Notes under the pieces: model-generated
Told to the model about the DNA's origin: nothing
Databases searched by the model: none
Seen by the model: the letters and a program-made list of their open reading frames with translations, nothing else
Program-made: the position numbers and the translations under genes
Source: Lentisphaeria bacterium
GTDB taxonomy: Bacteria > Verrucomicrobiota > Lentisphaeria > Victivallales > Victivallaceae
Assembly (NCBI GenBank): GCA_900768505.1
Contig: CAAGED010000031.1
Coordinates: 33,117-97,116, forward strand
DNA length: 64,000 bases
Reading direction: 5' to 3'
In this document: positions 53,139 through 62,299 of the stretch, in pieces
Layout of the letters: every line of letters begins with the position of its first letter
How positions within the stretch are numbered: position 1 is the stretch's first letter

Positions 53139-54578
53139 ATGGCTGAATATCTTGCATTTGATTTGGGTGCCTCCAGTGGACGCGCCATTTTGGGAAAATT
53201 AACCGGCAAAACTCTGATATTGGAGGAAATTCACCGTTTCCCCAATGGTCCGGTAGAAAGTTCCGGCTCATTGTATTGGGATTTTGACCGCTTGGCCGAC
53301 GAAATTCAAATCGGCCTGGCCAAGGCAGTGAAACACACTCCCAATCTGGCCGGAATCGCCATTGATACCTGGGGCGTGGATTATGTGCTTTTTTCCCCAG
53401 AAAACGGCAAAAAAATTCGCAATCCATACAATTATCGGGATACCCGTGGCGGAAATGCCCGGGAGATGGTCCGAAAAATTCTTCCGGATGTCGAACTCTA
53501 CACTGCCACCGGATTGCAGAATATGCCGTTTAATACCATCTACCAATTGGCGGCACACCAAATGCAGCACCCGGAAGATTTTCACAACGCCAAATTTCTG
53601 ATGATGCCGGATGCACTGAGCTACACACTGGGTGGCGACTTCACGTCGGAATACACCGATTGCTCCACCACTGCATTGCTCGACCCGAAAACCGGCAACT
53701 GGCATTGGGAAATTATCGATAAAATAAAACTACCCCGGCAAATTTTTCCGCCGGTAGTGCTGCCATTTACCCGCGGCGGTGAACTTTCTGAGCAGTTGCG
53801 CCAAAAATTGAACGTGGGAGCAATTCCGATCTGGAAAATTGGTTCACACGATACCGCCAGTGCGGTCTGTGCCGTTCCGGCACCGGAAAATTCCTCCTGG
53901 GCTTATGTTTCCTGTGGAACCTGGGCACTTCTGGGAGCGGAAATTCCTCATGAATTAATGAGCCGGGAGGCAATGCAAAAATCATTCACCAACGAAGGCG
54001 GCGTCGACCACACCATTCGTTTTCTCACCAACATAATGGGCAGCTGGCTCTTTCAGGAGATGCGCCGGGTGCGTAGCGGGACGGGTTGTAATTATTCGTT
54101 TGCTCAAATGGAAGATTTAGCGCGGCATTCGACGCCGAATCTGGCGTTTATCAATCCCAACGATGCCAGTTTGGCAGCCCCCTGCAATATGCCGGAACAA
54201 ATCCGGGAATTATGTAAAAAATCCGGCCAATATGTCCCCCGCAGCGACGGCGAAATAATTCGGGTGATTTACGACTCCCTGGCTCGTTCATTTGCCGAAA
54301 AAATTCATGAGCTGGAGGAGCTATTAAATACCCGGTATTCGGCCTTGAATATGGTTGGCGGCGGTACGCGCGACACTTTGCTGATGCAATTAAGTGCCGA
54401 CGCCCTGCAGAAACTGGTTATCGCCGGTCCGGTGGAAGCCACAGCGATTGGCAATTTGCTTGGGCAGGCAATTGCCAACGGGGAAGTGGCTAATTTAGCG
54501 GCAGCGCGGGAAATCGTCCGCAATTCGTTTCCGGTGAAAACATTTTTACCGCAGACGATAAATGGAGTATTTGCCTAA
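53139..54578 (+). CDS. rhaB: Rhamnulokinase
   Basis: FGGY-family kinase that phosphorylates L-rhamnulose at C1. The N-terminus AFDLGASSGRAILGKL and EEIHRFPNGPVES are diagnostic for RhaB, followed by IDTWGVDYVLF, YRDTRGGNAREM, NMPFNTIYQL and the C-terminal ATP loop NMVGGGTRDTLLMQLSADAL. 479 aa is normal. AAAAAAGGG precedes the ATG. Last gene of the rhamnose set; a long hairpin lies 320 bp after its stop, shared with the convergent kdgK. Confidence 0.94.
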   Translation: MAEYLAFDLGASSGRAILGKLTGKTLILEEIHRFPNGPVESSGSLYWDFDRLADEIQIGLAKAVKHTPNLAGIAIDTWGVDYVLFSPENGKKIRNPYNYRDTRGGNAREMVRKILPDVELYTATGLQNMPFNTIYQLAAHQMQHPEDFHNAKFLMMPDALSYTLGGDFTSEYTDCSTTALLDPKTGNWHWEIIDKIKLPRQIFPPVVLPFTRGGELSEQLRQKLNVGAIPIWKIGSHDTASAVCAVPAPENSSWAYVSCGTWALLGAEIPHELMSREAMQKSFTNEGGVDHTIRFLTNIMGSWLFQEMRRVRSGTGCNYSFAQMEDLARHSTPNLAFINPNDASLAAPCNMPEQIRELCKKSGQYVPRSDGEIIRVIYDSLARSFAEKIHELEELLNTRYSALNMVGGGTRDTLLMQLSADALQKLVIAGPVEATAIGNLLGQAIANGEVANLAAAREIVRNSFPVKTFLPQTINGVFA

Positions 54579-54900
54579 AAATCGCTTGCCGACAGTCTGC
54601 TCGCCTATGCAAAAGGAAAAATGCGAGAAGGGGAAAAAACTTTCCATTAAAATTTTTTTCTTTCCGTGTTCTATTTTTTGGATAGGCGTTTTTTTTGAAA
54701 AAAAAATTGTGGGTAATCTGTTTTTTTTCAAATTTGGTGTATATTATCTAGGTAGACAGGCAATGCCGTCAATCACTTACTTAATTACTAAAATATCAGC
54801 ACTCGTTTGTCCTTCGCGGACGGAGTTAAAATATATTGTCGCATTTTTTGGTTATTTTTTAGTTGTGTGAAAAATAAATTCTAAAATGTGTCAGTAAAAT
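54579..54900. other. AT-rich spacer after rhaB
   Basis: About 320 bp with no supported gene. A frame of 102 codons crosses it and overlaps rhaB, but it is mostly runs of T and A without a ribosome site. There are short stems (GTCC / GGAC at about 54810) but nothing I can name. Confidence 0.45.
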
Positions 54901-54942
54901 CCCGCCCGGCACGTTGAATGTGTTAACAATGTGTCGGGCGGG
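54901..54942. terminator. Bidirectional hairpin between rhaB and kdgK
   Basis: 12-bp stem CCCGCCCGGCAC / GTGTCGGGCGGG (one G-T pair), 18-base loop, then CCCTTTT on the plus strand and GATTTTAC on the minus strand. Only four T on either side, but position between convergent genes supports a terminator role. Confidence 0.7.
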
Positions 54943-54961
54943 TCCCTTTTCAGCAGTTATT

Positions 54962-56065
54962 TCAGCGGTCCACTCGTGCGCCGCCCCCCTGCATGAGTTT
55001 TTCAACTTCACTTAAAGTCGCCATCGAGGTATCACCAGGCGTAGTCATGGCCAGCGCTCCGTGCGCTGCACCATAATTGACTGCCATGCTAATATTGGAC
55101 GGATCTTTCATCAAACCGTAAATCAACCCGGAGGCGAAGCTGTCTCCCCCCCCCACACGGTCAAAAATTTCCAATCCCGGCTGCTGAATCGCCTCAAAAA
55201 AATTGCCATTATTCCAAGCAATCGCGCCCCAATCGTTTACCGTGGCGGTGACAACCCGCCGCAATGTGGTGGCAATAACCTTGAAATTGGGATAATTTTT
55301 CGCAACTTCATAAATCATCAGCTTGAACTGCTCCGGATTTAACGCCGAATAACTCTTATCCCCCCCCGGCACCTCAAATCCCAACGCCGCCGTGAAATCC
55401 TCCTCGTTGCCGATCATTACATCCACATACCTGGCAATTTCCCGGTTGACCGCCTGCGCCTTTTCCTTGCCGCCGATGCTCTTCCATAACGATGGACGGT
55501 AATTCAAATCATAACTGATGATTGTACCATACTTTCGAGCCGCTTTCATAGCTTCAATAATCACCCCCGGAGTACTCTCCGAAAGTGCGGCAAAAATTCC
55601 GCCGGTATGAAAATGCCGCACCCCCAATTCGCCGAAAATAAATTCCCAGTCAATATCGCCGGCCTTCAACTGCGAGGCTGCGGTGTTGCCCCGATCGGAG
55701 CAACCGACCGCCCCCCGCACTCCAAAACCTCGTTCGGTAAAATTCAATCCGTTGCGCACCGTGCGGCCGATACCATCATAAGGGACAAAATTAATCAGCG
55801 ATGCATCCACGCCTCCCTGCAGAATAAAATCTTCAACCAAGCGTCCCACCGGATTGTCCGCCAACGCCGTGACCACTGCCGCCCGCTGACCGAAACAACG
55901 ACGCAATCCCCTGGCCACGTTGTATTCGCCACCCCCCTCCCAAACCTGAAATTGTCTGGTGGTGTGAATGCGTCCAGCTCCTGGATCAAGCCGCAACATG
56001 ACCTCCCCTAATGAAACAATGTCATAACGACATTCAGCCAGATTCCGATATTGTAAAAAACTCAT
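54962..56065 (-). CDS. kdgK: 2-dehydro-3-deoxygluconokinase (KDG kinase)
   Basis: Phosphorylates 2-keto-3-deoxygluconate to KDPG. PfkB family, 367 aa: LGEVMLRLDPGAGRI, QVWEGGGEYNVARGLRR for substrate binding, ISYDLNYRPSLW, GNEEDF and the catalytic RVGGGDSFASGLIYGL. The length and the YDLNYRPSLW phrase favour KDG kinase over ribokinase or fructokinase. eda follows at the 5' side (44 bp away, same strand), which confirms the pathway. It may also serve hexuronate breakdown; no uronate isomerase is in the window. Confidence 0.9.
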   Translation of the reverse strand: MSFLQYRNLAECRYDIVSLGEVMLRLDPGAGRIHTTRQFQVWEGGGEYNVARGLRRCFGQRAAVVTALADNPVGRLVEDFILQGGVDASLINFVPYDGIGRTVRNGLNFTERGFGVRGAVGCSDRGNTAASQLKAGDIDWEFIFGELGVRHFHTGGIFAALSESTPGVIIEAMKAARKYGTIISYDLNYRPSLWKSIGGKEKAQAVNREIARYVDVMIGNEEDFTAALGFEVPGGDKSYSALNPEQFKLMIYEVAKNYPNFKVIATTLRRVVTATVNDWGAIAWNNGNFFEAIQQPGLEIFDRVGGGDSFASGLIYGLMKDPSNISMAVNYGAAHGALAMTTPGDTSMATLSEVEKLMQGGGARVDR

Positions 56066-56109
56066 ACTTACTCCTTGGGGATAAATAATTTTTTACTGAT
56101 TTTCAAGCG

Positions 56110-56766
56110 TTATTTACGAATGGTGCCGGCCAACTGCGCGGCCTCCATGATTTTTTCCTCAATCAACCTCCAGTTTCCTATTTTTATATCCGCATCACTG
56201 CCAATCCAGGTGCCGCCGACCGCGACCACCTCGTTAATGCTCAAATAATCAACGGCATTATTAGGATTGATTCCTCCGGTCGGCATAAAACGGATTCCCA
56301 AATGACGGTAAGGTGCGATCAAGGATTTCAACATCTTGATTCCACCGGCGGCCTCCGCCGGAAAAAACTTCATCAAACTGCAACCAAAATCAAATGCCTG
56401 TTCAACTTCACTTGGAGTGCATACGCCGGGGGCAAACGGCAATTTTTCCGTCATCGCCGCCTGCACCACTTTGGGGTTAAACCCCGGAGCAACGGCAAAC
56501 TGCGCTCCGGCTTCAAATGCCCGCATTAAATCCGCTGGATTGAGAATGGTACCGGCACCGACGCAAAGAGCAGGGAAACTACGGCTCAACTCCTTTATCA
56601 ACGTAGCAGCAATGGCGGTACGAAAGGTGATTTCTGCTGCCAGCAAATTATGCTTGACCAGCAACTCGCCCATTTTCATGCCGTCTTCCAACGAATTGAT
56701 GACCAAAACCGGAATAATTTTCACTGAAGTCAATTTCTGAGCAGTATTCATAAAAAAATCTTTCAT
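56110..56766 (-). CDS. eda: KDPG/KHG aldolase
   Basis: Cleaves 2-keto-3-deoxy-6-phosphogluconate to pyruvate and glyceraldehyde 3-phosphate. Schiff-base lysine is in SLMKFFPAEAAGG, the general-base glutamate in AAEITFRT, and the phosphate loop in MPTGGINPNNAVDY with VVAVGGTWIG. 218 aa. Two ATGs (56766 and 56751) are possible and neither has a strong ribosome site. First gene of eda-kdgK; the upstream 125 bp to the activase gene are divergent and AT-rich. Confidence 0.94.
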   Translation of the reverse strand: MKDFFMNTAQKLTSVKIIPVLVINSLEDGMKMGELLVKHNLLAAEITFRTAIAATLIKELSRSFPALCVGAGTILNPADLMRAFEAGAQFAVAPGFNPKVVQAAMTEKLPFAPGVCTPSEVEQAFDFGCSLMKFFPAEAAGGIKMLKSLIAPYRHLGIRFMPTGGINPNNAVDYLSINEVVAVGGTWIGSDADIKIGNWRLIEEKIMEAAQLAGTIRK

Positions 56767-56891
56767 AATTTGTCAAAATAACTTGCTTAATATATTTTAC
56801 GACTTAATATAACACATAACTGATTTTTTCAAAATATATTTTTTGATTTACATTAATAAAATTGCATCGCTATTTATACATTGAGGTTATC

Positions 56892-57602
56892 ATGAAAATT
56901 TTTGGTCTCACCCGTTTCACCCTGATTGATTATCCCGGAAAAATCAGTGCCGTGGTATTTACCGGACACTGCAATTTTTGTTGTCCATATTGTCACAACG
57001 CGGTTCTCGTTTGCGATCCGGAGAGCCAAACGCCCATGCCTGAAAGTGATTTTTTTGATTTTCTGGAAAATCGCCGCGGCAAACTTGATGGCGTGGTAAT
57101 CAGCGGCGGCGAGCCGACCCTGCAGGCGGATTTGCCGGATTTCGCCGCAAAAATCAAACAACTGGGATTTTCGGTAAAAATCGATACCAACGGCTCGAAC
57201 TTCGACATGATTGAAAAAATTTACAGCGCCGGCAATTTGGACGCACTGGGGGTGGATTACAAGGCTCCCCGGGCTAAATATCCCCAAATCACCGGCTGCC
57301 TTGCATCAACGGCAGCCAGTGTAGTTACCGTAATATCCTTCGCCGTGGCCAATAACATTAAGCTTGATTTACGCACCACGGTGCATCGCTCCTTGCTGAG
57401 CGGAGAAGATTTGAGAATTATGCGCCGTGAATTGAACGAAATTGCCCCCGGTGTCGAATGGATTCTGCAGCAATTCAATCCGGCGGATATTCTGGATGAA
57501 GATTTATTGACTCAACCCTCTTACACCGACCGGGAGTTGCTGGATTTTGCAACACTTCTGGGCAAAACCCGGGTGCGTTCGGTAAGCGGTTTGCTCATAT
57601 AA
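56892..57602 (+). CDS. Anaerobic ribonucleotide reductase activating protein-like (NrdG family)
   Basis: Radical SAM activase. The cluster motif is Cys27-x3-Cys31-x2-Cys34 in GHCNFCCPYCHN, with an extra Cys30. TRFTLIDYPGKISAVVFT is the typical NrdG/YjjW start, followed by the SAM glycines DGVVISGGEPTLQ. 236 aa, longer than E. coli NrdG and like the clostridial type. It would install a glycyl radical on class III ribonucleotide reductase, though nrdD is not adjacent. GAGGT precedes the ATG at 56892. Implies anaerobic life. Confidence 0.87.
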   Translation: MKIFGLTRFTLIDYPGKISAVVFTGHCNFCCPYCHNAVLVCDPESQTPMPESDFFDFLENRRGKLDGVVISGGEPTLQADLPDFAAKIKQLGFSVKIDTNGSNFDMIEKIYSAGNLDALGVDYKAPRAKYPQITGCLASTAASVVTVISFAVANNIKLDLRTTVHRSLLSGEDLRIMRRELNEIAPGVEWILQQFNPADILDEDLLTQPSYTDRELLDFATLLGKTRVRSVSGLLI

Positions 57603-57631
57603 ACACTTAGCCGCTGCCAGTGGGTCCAATA

Positions 57632-59536
57632 TTATTTTTGCAGTCGCTTAATGGTATCGACCATCTTTGAATTATTCAACACACTTTCAACATTAACCAA
57701 GGCAAAATCCTGCAGATTATTGGCCAGATTGACCAGCATTTCCAACTCCCAGCGCCGCTCCGATTTGACCGGAAAATCCATATTGTCCCCCGGCGCGGCA
57801 TAAGTTACCATGGCAATATTGTTATATCTTGCCGCCACCTTGGCGTTTTTGTCAATTTGCATTAAATCCGGACGCATAAATCCGCCGGTAATCTGGATTG
57901 TACGGTCAAAATCCAGCCGGGCGGGGAAATTTATATTTGGAACAAATGGCACATTTGCGAAATTAATCACCTGCATATCCGGGCGCTTCGCTTTAACATA
58001 ACTGGTGATTTTTCCGGCAAAATTATTCATGCTGACCGTGGAAACCCGTGGAACACTGCCGCGTTTAAACTGCGGGAGCGATCGAATTTTCTCCCGGTAT
58101 TGCTGCTCTAAACTTTCACATTTCGGGCAGTAACAACGCTGATAATTGCGGAAGCCCAAATCAGATACAACCAATTGTTTGATATCCGGCCTTGCCAGCA
58201 CCGCATTTAGCTTGTCTTTAAAAATTTTCCAATTTTCCTCCGACTCCAGGCAGAGCAGGTTCGACTCCAGCAGCACCTCGCTTTTGTAGCGTCCGGACCA
58301 CAACATCCGTTCCGGCATTTCCCCAAATCGATACCCCTGCAAATTACGGGCAATCCCCCCCTTGGATTCTGTCAGCAAACGCAATTGTTCGGGGGTCGGC
58401 GAGTAATTTTTTGGCGTATTGTTAACGGCGGAGGCCTCCTGGACGGTATAAAGTTTTTTGCCGTTTAAAAGCTCCAGCAGTTCAAGTTCAGCCGAATTCT
58501 GAACTTGTTCAACCACCGGCTGCCCCGGAAAGGCATCACTGCGCAATGAAAGCTGCGGAATCAATTCAATCTGATACTGCCCGGCTAATTTCACCGTTTC
58601 CGGAGACGGAATGTTTTTGCTGATCAAATATTTAACATTTAATTGCCGAAGCTGATGAAAAAAATCCGCATCCGTTCGCTCCGAGAAACTCCACAAGTTG
58701 CCAATCTTCCGGCCCGGATCGCGAAAGATGATTCTCCCGTAGCGCCCTGTGGAGTGACAATCAATATAACCGACCTGCGGATAACTCCAGAAATTATGCC
58801 CGTCCACCCCATCCATCACCCGTACCAGCAACACATTCCAGCTATCGCCATCCTGCGGCGGCAGAACCTTACGGGAGAATTGGCGCATGGCAGCAAATGG
58901 AATTGCCAATTCGCCGCTCCACCCCGCGTCAATATCATCCCCGTTATTGATTGTGCCCTTAAGCTGCACGGCGCTCTTCAAGCCGCGGCACTGCCAATCC
59001 ACGGCGGAAAAACGGCTGCCGTTAGTATCGTTAAGCGTGGTTTTATACCAGGCATCAAAGCGTGAATTTAAAGTATTCAAATGCAACTCCACATAATCGT
59101 TGCCGTCCCGGTCCGGGTCGAGAAAAAATTCACAATAACTGGCATCGCGCATCACAAATATTTCTGGATAATCCCACCCGTCGCCGGCCATTGTATTGAG
59201 TTCACCGGCCGCCCGGGCGGGCGGAAAGCCGAAGAACCCCTTTAAATCGCTCTCCGCAAAATCGAATCCGATATAAAGGTAATCCTCCGAGTAGAGTAAT
59301 TTCATTTCACTGCGATAAAAACTCTCTTCGCCCCGATCCATGGTCACCAATTGAATGGTTTTCGCATGCTGCCAGCTTAATTCATCCAATTTGCCGTCAA
59401 TAATGATGTTTTCCCGGGTTTTAACAACTTCGTATCCGGAGTTGTCCGCAGTGACTGAATCGGAAGCGTTCACACCAGTTACCCAGCCGCCGACCAGAAG
59501 CGCCATTATCCCCAAATTAATTTTATGCATAACCAT
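57632..59536 (-). CDS. Secreted CBM9-like domain protein with C-terminal barrel-like region
   Basis: 634 aa with an N-terminal signal peptide (INLGIMALLVGGWVTGVNA). Residues about 38-255 look like a carbohydrate-binding family 9-like (DOMON-type) domain: IIIDGKLDELSWQHAKTI, MKLLYSEDYLYIGFDFAESDL, YVELHLNTLNSRFDAWY and GWSGELAIPFAAM. The second half is less familiar but has a barrel-like rhythm (LKYLISKNIPSPE, SDLGFRNYQRCYCPKCES, MVTYAAPGDNMDFPV) and could be catalytic. A GH-like function is inference. It may form an extracellular glycan module with the phosphodiester glycosidase gene that diverges from it. Confidence 0.72.
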   Translation of the reverse strand: MVMHKINLGIMALLVGGWVTGVNASDSVTADNSGYEVVKTRENIIIDGKLDELSWQHAKTIQLVTMDRGEESFYRSEMKLLYSEDYLYIGFDFAESDLKGFFGFPPARAAGELNTMAGDGWDYPEIFVMRDASYCEFFLDPDRDGNDYVELHLNTLNSRFDAWYKTTLNDTNGSRFSAVDWQCRGLKSAVQLKGTINNGDDIDAGWSGELAIPFAAMRQFSRKVLPPQDGDSWNVLLVRVMDGVDGHNFWSYPQVGYIDCHSTGRYGRIIFRDPGRKIGNLWSFSERTDADFFHQLRQLNVKYLISKNIPSPETVKLAGQYQIELIPQLSLRSDAFPGQPVVEQVQNSAELELLELLNGKKLYTVQEASAVNNTPKNYSPTPEQLRLLTESKGGIARNLQGYRFGEMPERMLWSGRYKSEVLLESNLLCLESEENWKIFKDKLNAVLARPDIKQLVVSDLGFRNYQRCYCPKCESLEQQYREKIRSLPQFKRGSVPRVSTVSMNNFAGKITSYVKAKRPDMQVINFANVPFVPNINFPARLDFDRTIQITGGFMRPDLMQIDKNAKVAARYNNIAMVTYAAPGDNMDFPVKSERRWELEMLVNLANNLQDFALVNVESVLNNSKMVDTIKRLQK

Positions 59537-59747
59537 CGGAATTCACTTTCTAAAAAATGTATTATAAATATACTTATTTGAAGTATACCACACAACACAA
59601 CAATATTCAATAAAAATTCCAGCGCCGCAACAAAATTAAAATAAAAAAAACCTTAACCAGCCGCACGGCATTGAATTCTTACCCAAAATGAGTTATTAAT
59701 TAAAGGCATGCCCGTACAAAAAAATTCAAAACTGAATAAAAACAATT

Positions 59748-60755
59748 ATGCTTAAATTTAACTTTTTTGTCGCTTTGATTTTCGCCCTGACCTTAGGAAA
59801 TGCCGCCGGCAACACCGATGAATTCTCTTTTTTAAGAAGTATTGACCCGACACTGATGTCAGAACCCCTCACCCGGCGCAAAATTATCCGTCTGAGTGAA
59901 GGAATATATTTCTACCAATTTCAATACGAAAAACTCTACGGTGTGAAAATGTCAATTTCGCTGCTGATGATTGACTGGAAGCAGTCACTGGCCACGTTGG
60001 GAATTGATTTCAGCGACGGCAAGCGCCTGCCGGTAAGCACTATGGCAGTGCGCTCCCACGCATTGGCCGCCACCAACGGCACCTACTTTATGGTTCGCGA
60101 ATCCCTCCCCTACTTCCCGCTGAAAATTAATGGCGTCACCCGCAATCCTCCCGGCAAAAGTTCCAACCGCGGCTGCGGTGCCATCGCCTTTAATTTCGGC
60201 AGTGCACCCTACATCGGGGCTAATCTGGATTCATTGGATGCCCAATACGCCAACATTATTCAGGGCGACCATATCGTCAGTCAAGGCAAATCCAATCAGC
60301 CCATGCTTGACGGCAAGGGCAAGGCTCCCCACACCGCCTGGGGCGTCACCAAATCCGGCTGGACCATAATGCTGGTGGTGGACGGGCGAACTGCCGAATC
60401 CGGCGGCATGAATTACGGCGAATTGGCCGACTACCTGGCTAAAATCGGTTGCGTTGAAGCGGTAAGTATTGACGGCGGCGGCTCCAGTGCGTTTTATTTA
60501 TCAACGCAGCAGCAGAATGGCTTTAACGGGATTGTATCTCATCCCAGTGATAATTTGCGCTTCGACCATGGCGGCGAGCGCAGTGTGCATGACATTATTT
60601 ATTTACAGCTTATTCCGGAGTTCCCGAAATCACCGCCGGATACGGATAAGCCTGGAGGGAAATCAAGTGCACCGGACGCCAATCCGCCGTTAAACGCGGC
60701 AAAGAAGCATGAGGCATTGGATGGCGAATCAATGAAAACACGGCAAATTTTTTAA
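59748..60755 (+). CDS. Phosphodiester glycosidase family protein (NAGPA domain)
   Basis: Secreted protein (signal peptide KFNFFVALIFALTLGNAAG) of 335 aa with the NAGPA/DUF2233 fold, named for the mammalian uncovering enzyme that removes N-acetylglucosamine from phosphodiesters. Typical motifs: LAATNGTYFMV, MLDGKGKAPHTAWGVTK, LVVDGRTAESGGMNYGELADYL and the catalytic-loop VSIDGGGSSAFYL. The C-terminal 50 residues are proline/lysine rich and probably disordered. The stop overlaps the end of the convergent small gene. Role in glycan or teichoic-like phosphodiester cleavage is inference. Confidence 0.85.
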   Translation: MLKFNFFVALIFALTLGNAAGNTDEFSFLRSIDPTLMSEPLTRRKIIRLSEGIYFYQFQYEKLYGVKMSISLLMIDWKQSLATLGIDFSDGKRLPVSTMAVRSHALAATNGTYFMVRESLPYFPLKINGVTRNPPGKSSNRGCGAIAFNFGSAPYIGANLDSLDAQYANIIQGDHIVSQGKSNQPMLDGKGKAPHTAWGVTKSGWTIMLVVDGRTAESGGMNYGELADYLAKIGCVEAVSIDGGGSSAFYLSTQQQNGFNGIVSHPSDNLRFDHGGERSVHDIIYLQLIPEFPKSPPDTDKPGGKSSAPDANPPLNAAKKHEALDGESMKTRQIF

Positions 60756-61108
60756 TCTGTCAGGGGAGGAAGAAAATCCTCCAGCGACTCCAAAAATTGC
60801 CCCGCAAATTGACAAAGTTCCGACTGGGAGACATGCGCCACCCAATTAACCCCGACCGAATCGGCATTCAACTGCGAAGCCGCTATGGGAAATAAATTTC
60901 CGTCAAATTCCCAGATTTCAAGCATCCAGACAATTTTCAAAGCCCGGTTGACCCGATCAAAACTGCTCAGGTAGTAAACATTGTCCCGGCGTTCAATCAT
61001 CAACGGCATTCTCTGTCGGCGAAAATGCAGCCGCACGTTATATCCGGCGAACAAATTATGGCACAACAGCGTAAAAATAAGCGTTTTTTTATGGTCCAAA
61101 CAATCCAT
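60752..61108 (-). CDS. Small protein of unknown function (118 aa)
   Basis: The start is set at 61108, after AAGGAAAAAC; the frame is open to 61201 but upstream codons look non-coding. The sequence starts MDCLDHKKTLIFTLLCHNLF and continues RLHFRRQRMPLMIERRDNVYYL, IVWMLEIWEFDGNLFPIAAS; it reads like a small alpha/beta soluble protein. I do not recognise a family. Its stop codon interlocks with that of the convergent phosphodiester glycosidase gene. The 450 bp upstream to the hpf terminator hold no other gene that I can support. Confidence 0.5.
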   Translation of the reverse strand: MDCLDHKKTLIFTLLCHNLFAGYNVRLHFRRQRMPLMIERRDNVYYLSSFDRVNRALKIVWMLEIWEFDGNLFPIAASQLNADSVGVNWVAHVSQSELCQFAGQFLESLEDFLPPLTD

Positions 61109-61559
61109 GTTTTTCCTTAACCATAAAAAGGCGGCAACCCTTCTTGCCGCAATCTCGAGGCCTAGCACAGCCCAATCAGAAGAACAAGAGGGCCGCCGCA
61201 AAGTATAAAAAATACAAAACGACTCCCTGATGTGCCTGCTGATTGGATTTGAAAGTGCTAGTTTCGAGATCGCGCAATTACACCTTATTTATGATTTTTT
61301 AATTGCTGTAAACAATTATTAAACTATATTCAGTCTCCTTTTTAAACAAAAAATTAATTTGTAATAATATATCTACATTATTTACTAATTCAAATAAGAA
61401 AAGTGCCACGATTGATAAACTTTAATTTATGTGCTCAAAATTGTCATATGAATTTTTACGGAATAAGTGGCTCAATTGCAAAAATTTTGTTAATATTACT
61501 CCCTGCAACGCAAAATTTTTTGCTCCAAAGATAAAAAAAAAGGAATGAAAACAAAAAAA
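61109..61559. other. AT-rich spacer upstream of the small minus-strand gene
   Basis: About 450 bp, very AT-rich, no supported ORF, RNA or repeat. Its minus-strand side should contain the promoter of the 118-aa gene. Confidence 0.45.
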
Positions 61560-61584
61560 CTCCGGCCGAGAACCACGCCCGGAG
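61560..61584 (-). terminator. Rho-independent terminator of hpf
   Basis: 6-bp GC stem CTCCGG / CCGGAG with a 13-base loop. On the minus strand it is followed by TTTTTTT, 38 bp after the hpf stop; on the plus strand by CTTTTTT, so it can stop transcription both ways. Confidence 0.85.
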
Positions 61585-61621
61585 CTTTTTTAAGGATTTT
61601 ATATTTTCAAGCGGAAAAACT

Positions 61622-61912
61622 TCACCGCTTGTGCTTGTCCACAATCTTGTCAATCTGAGCAATGAATTTATCGAAGGCATCCTCGAAGGTCTTAGTCATA
61701 TCATACCCCTCCGCCTGCGATGAAATATCACAATGGCCATGCAGATTAGCCAAAATATCAGTGTTGAAACGGTTTTTATTCAAAGAGACCACCACCGTCA
61801 CCTTGTTGGCGGTGACGTCCCGCCCTGTAAAAGCATCTTTAATCCGCTCTTCCATGTAACTGCGAACTGTATCATTCATATCGAAATGACGACCGCTGAC
61901 AATAACATTCAT
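61622..61912 (-). CDS. hpf: Ribosome hibernation promoting factor (short HPF/RaiA type)
   Basis: Binds the 30S decoding centre of idle ribosomes in stationary phase. 96 aa: NVIVSGRHFDMNDTVRSYMEERI, then VTVVVSLNKNRFNTDILANLHG and KTFEDAFDKFIAQIDKIVDKHK, the complete beta-alpha-beta3-alpha core without the long-form dimerisation tail. GGAGG is seven bases from the ATG. A transcript starting at the promoter near 62300 would give it a leader of about 380 bases that contains several hairpins. Confidence 0.92.
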   Translation of the reverse strand: MNVIVSGRHFDMNDTVRSYMEERIKDAFTGRDVTANKVTVVVSLNKNRFNTDILANLHGHCDISSQAEGYDMTKTFEDAFDKFIAQIDKIVDKHKR

Positions 61913-61932
61913 ACCGTTTCCTCCATTTTTGA

Positions 61933-61990
61933 TTTAGTTGTCTTTTAATGAACTAAACAATTCATATCGTCTCCTCTCTCCCGACGATAT
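61933..61990 (-). promoter_or_regulatory. Two hairpins just upstream of the hpf ribosome site
   Basis: Hairpin 1 (61964-61990) pairs ATATCGTC with GACGATAT; on the transcript its 11-base loop is the purine run GGGAGAGAGGA, itself like a ribosome site. Hairpin 2 (61933-61957) pairs TTTAGTT with AACTAAA and ends ten bases before GGAGG. Together they could control hpf translation. Confidence 0.5.
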
Positions 61991-62079
61991 CCGGCTGATA
62001 AGAAGGACTGCAAAACGTACGATCATTCTTTAATACGGCCGGTGACTTTGCACCGCAAAAAGAATTAAATAATCTTTTT

Positions 62080-62293
62080 TTATACAAACCCGCATTCATT
62101 CTCCCGCCTGGCATCCGGTGCGAATTTATTCAGGCAGTGATCACTTGCCGTTGTCGGAGCAAATCCGACGTTTCCACCGATACCTGAAACAGGTGATTCA
62201 TACAGTTTTGCAGCCCATACGGTAATCCAAATTTTGTGCGCAAAACGGAAACTTTTATCAACTTTTGATTCCACCGATTTCTCGCTGGTTTCT
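62080..62293 (-). ncRNA. Candidate structured leader/ncRNA upstream of hpf
   Basis: About 210 bases after a strong minus-strand promoter. Clear stems: GTCGGA / TCCGAC with a 5-base loop (62153-62169), ACCTG / CAGGT with a 3-base loop (62182-62194), and GGCA / TGCC around a self-complementary AGTGATCACT. GC-rich stems in an otherwise AT-rich gap are hard to explain as coding DNA. A raiA-associated ncRNA class is described in other phyla; I cannot say whether this is related. Confidence 0.45.
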
Positions 62294-62299
62294 ACCCTT

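Noticed and set aside
54808..54830. Short similarity to 30322-30340 (TTTGTCCTTC, then CGGACG)
   Set aside because: Only about 16 of 17 bases with no further extension; expected by chance at this window size.
54562..54870. 102-codon hydrophobic frame overlapping the end of rhaB
   Set aside because: Made of poly-T derived phenylalanine runs, overlaps rhaB in another frame and lacks a ribosome site.
62080..62274. 64-codon frame on the minus strand within the hpf leader, starting with GTG
   Set aside because: No ribosome site, unusual residue mix, and the same bases form several GC-rich stems, so RNA structure explains it better than coding. A real small protein is not fully excluded.
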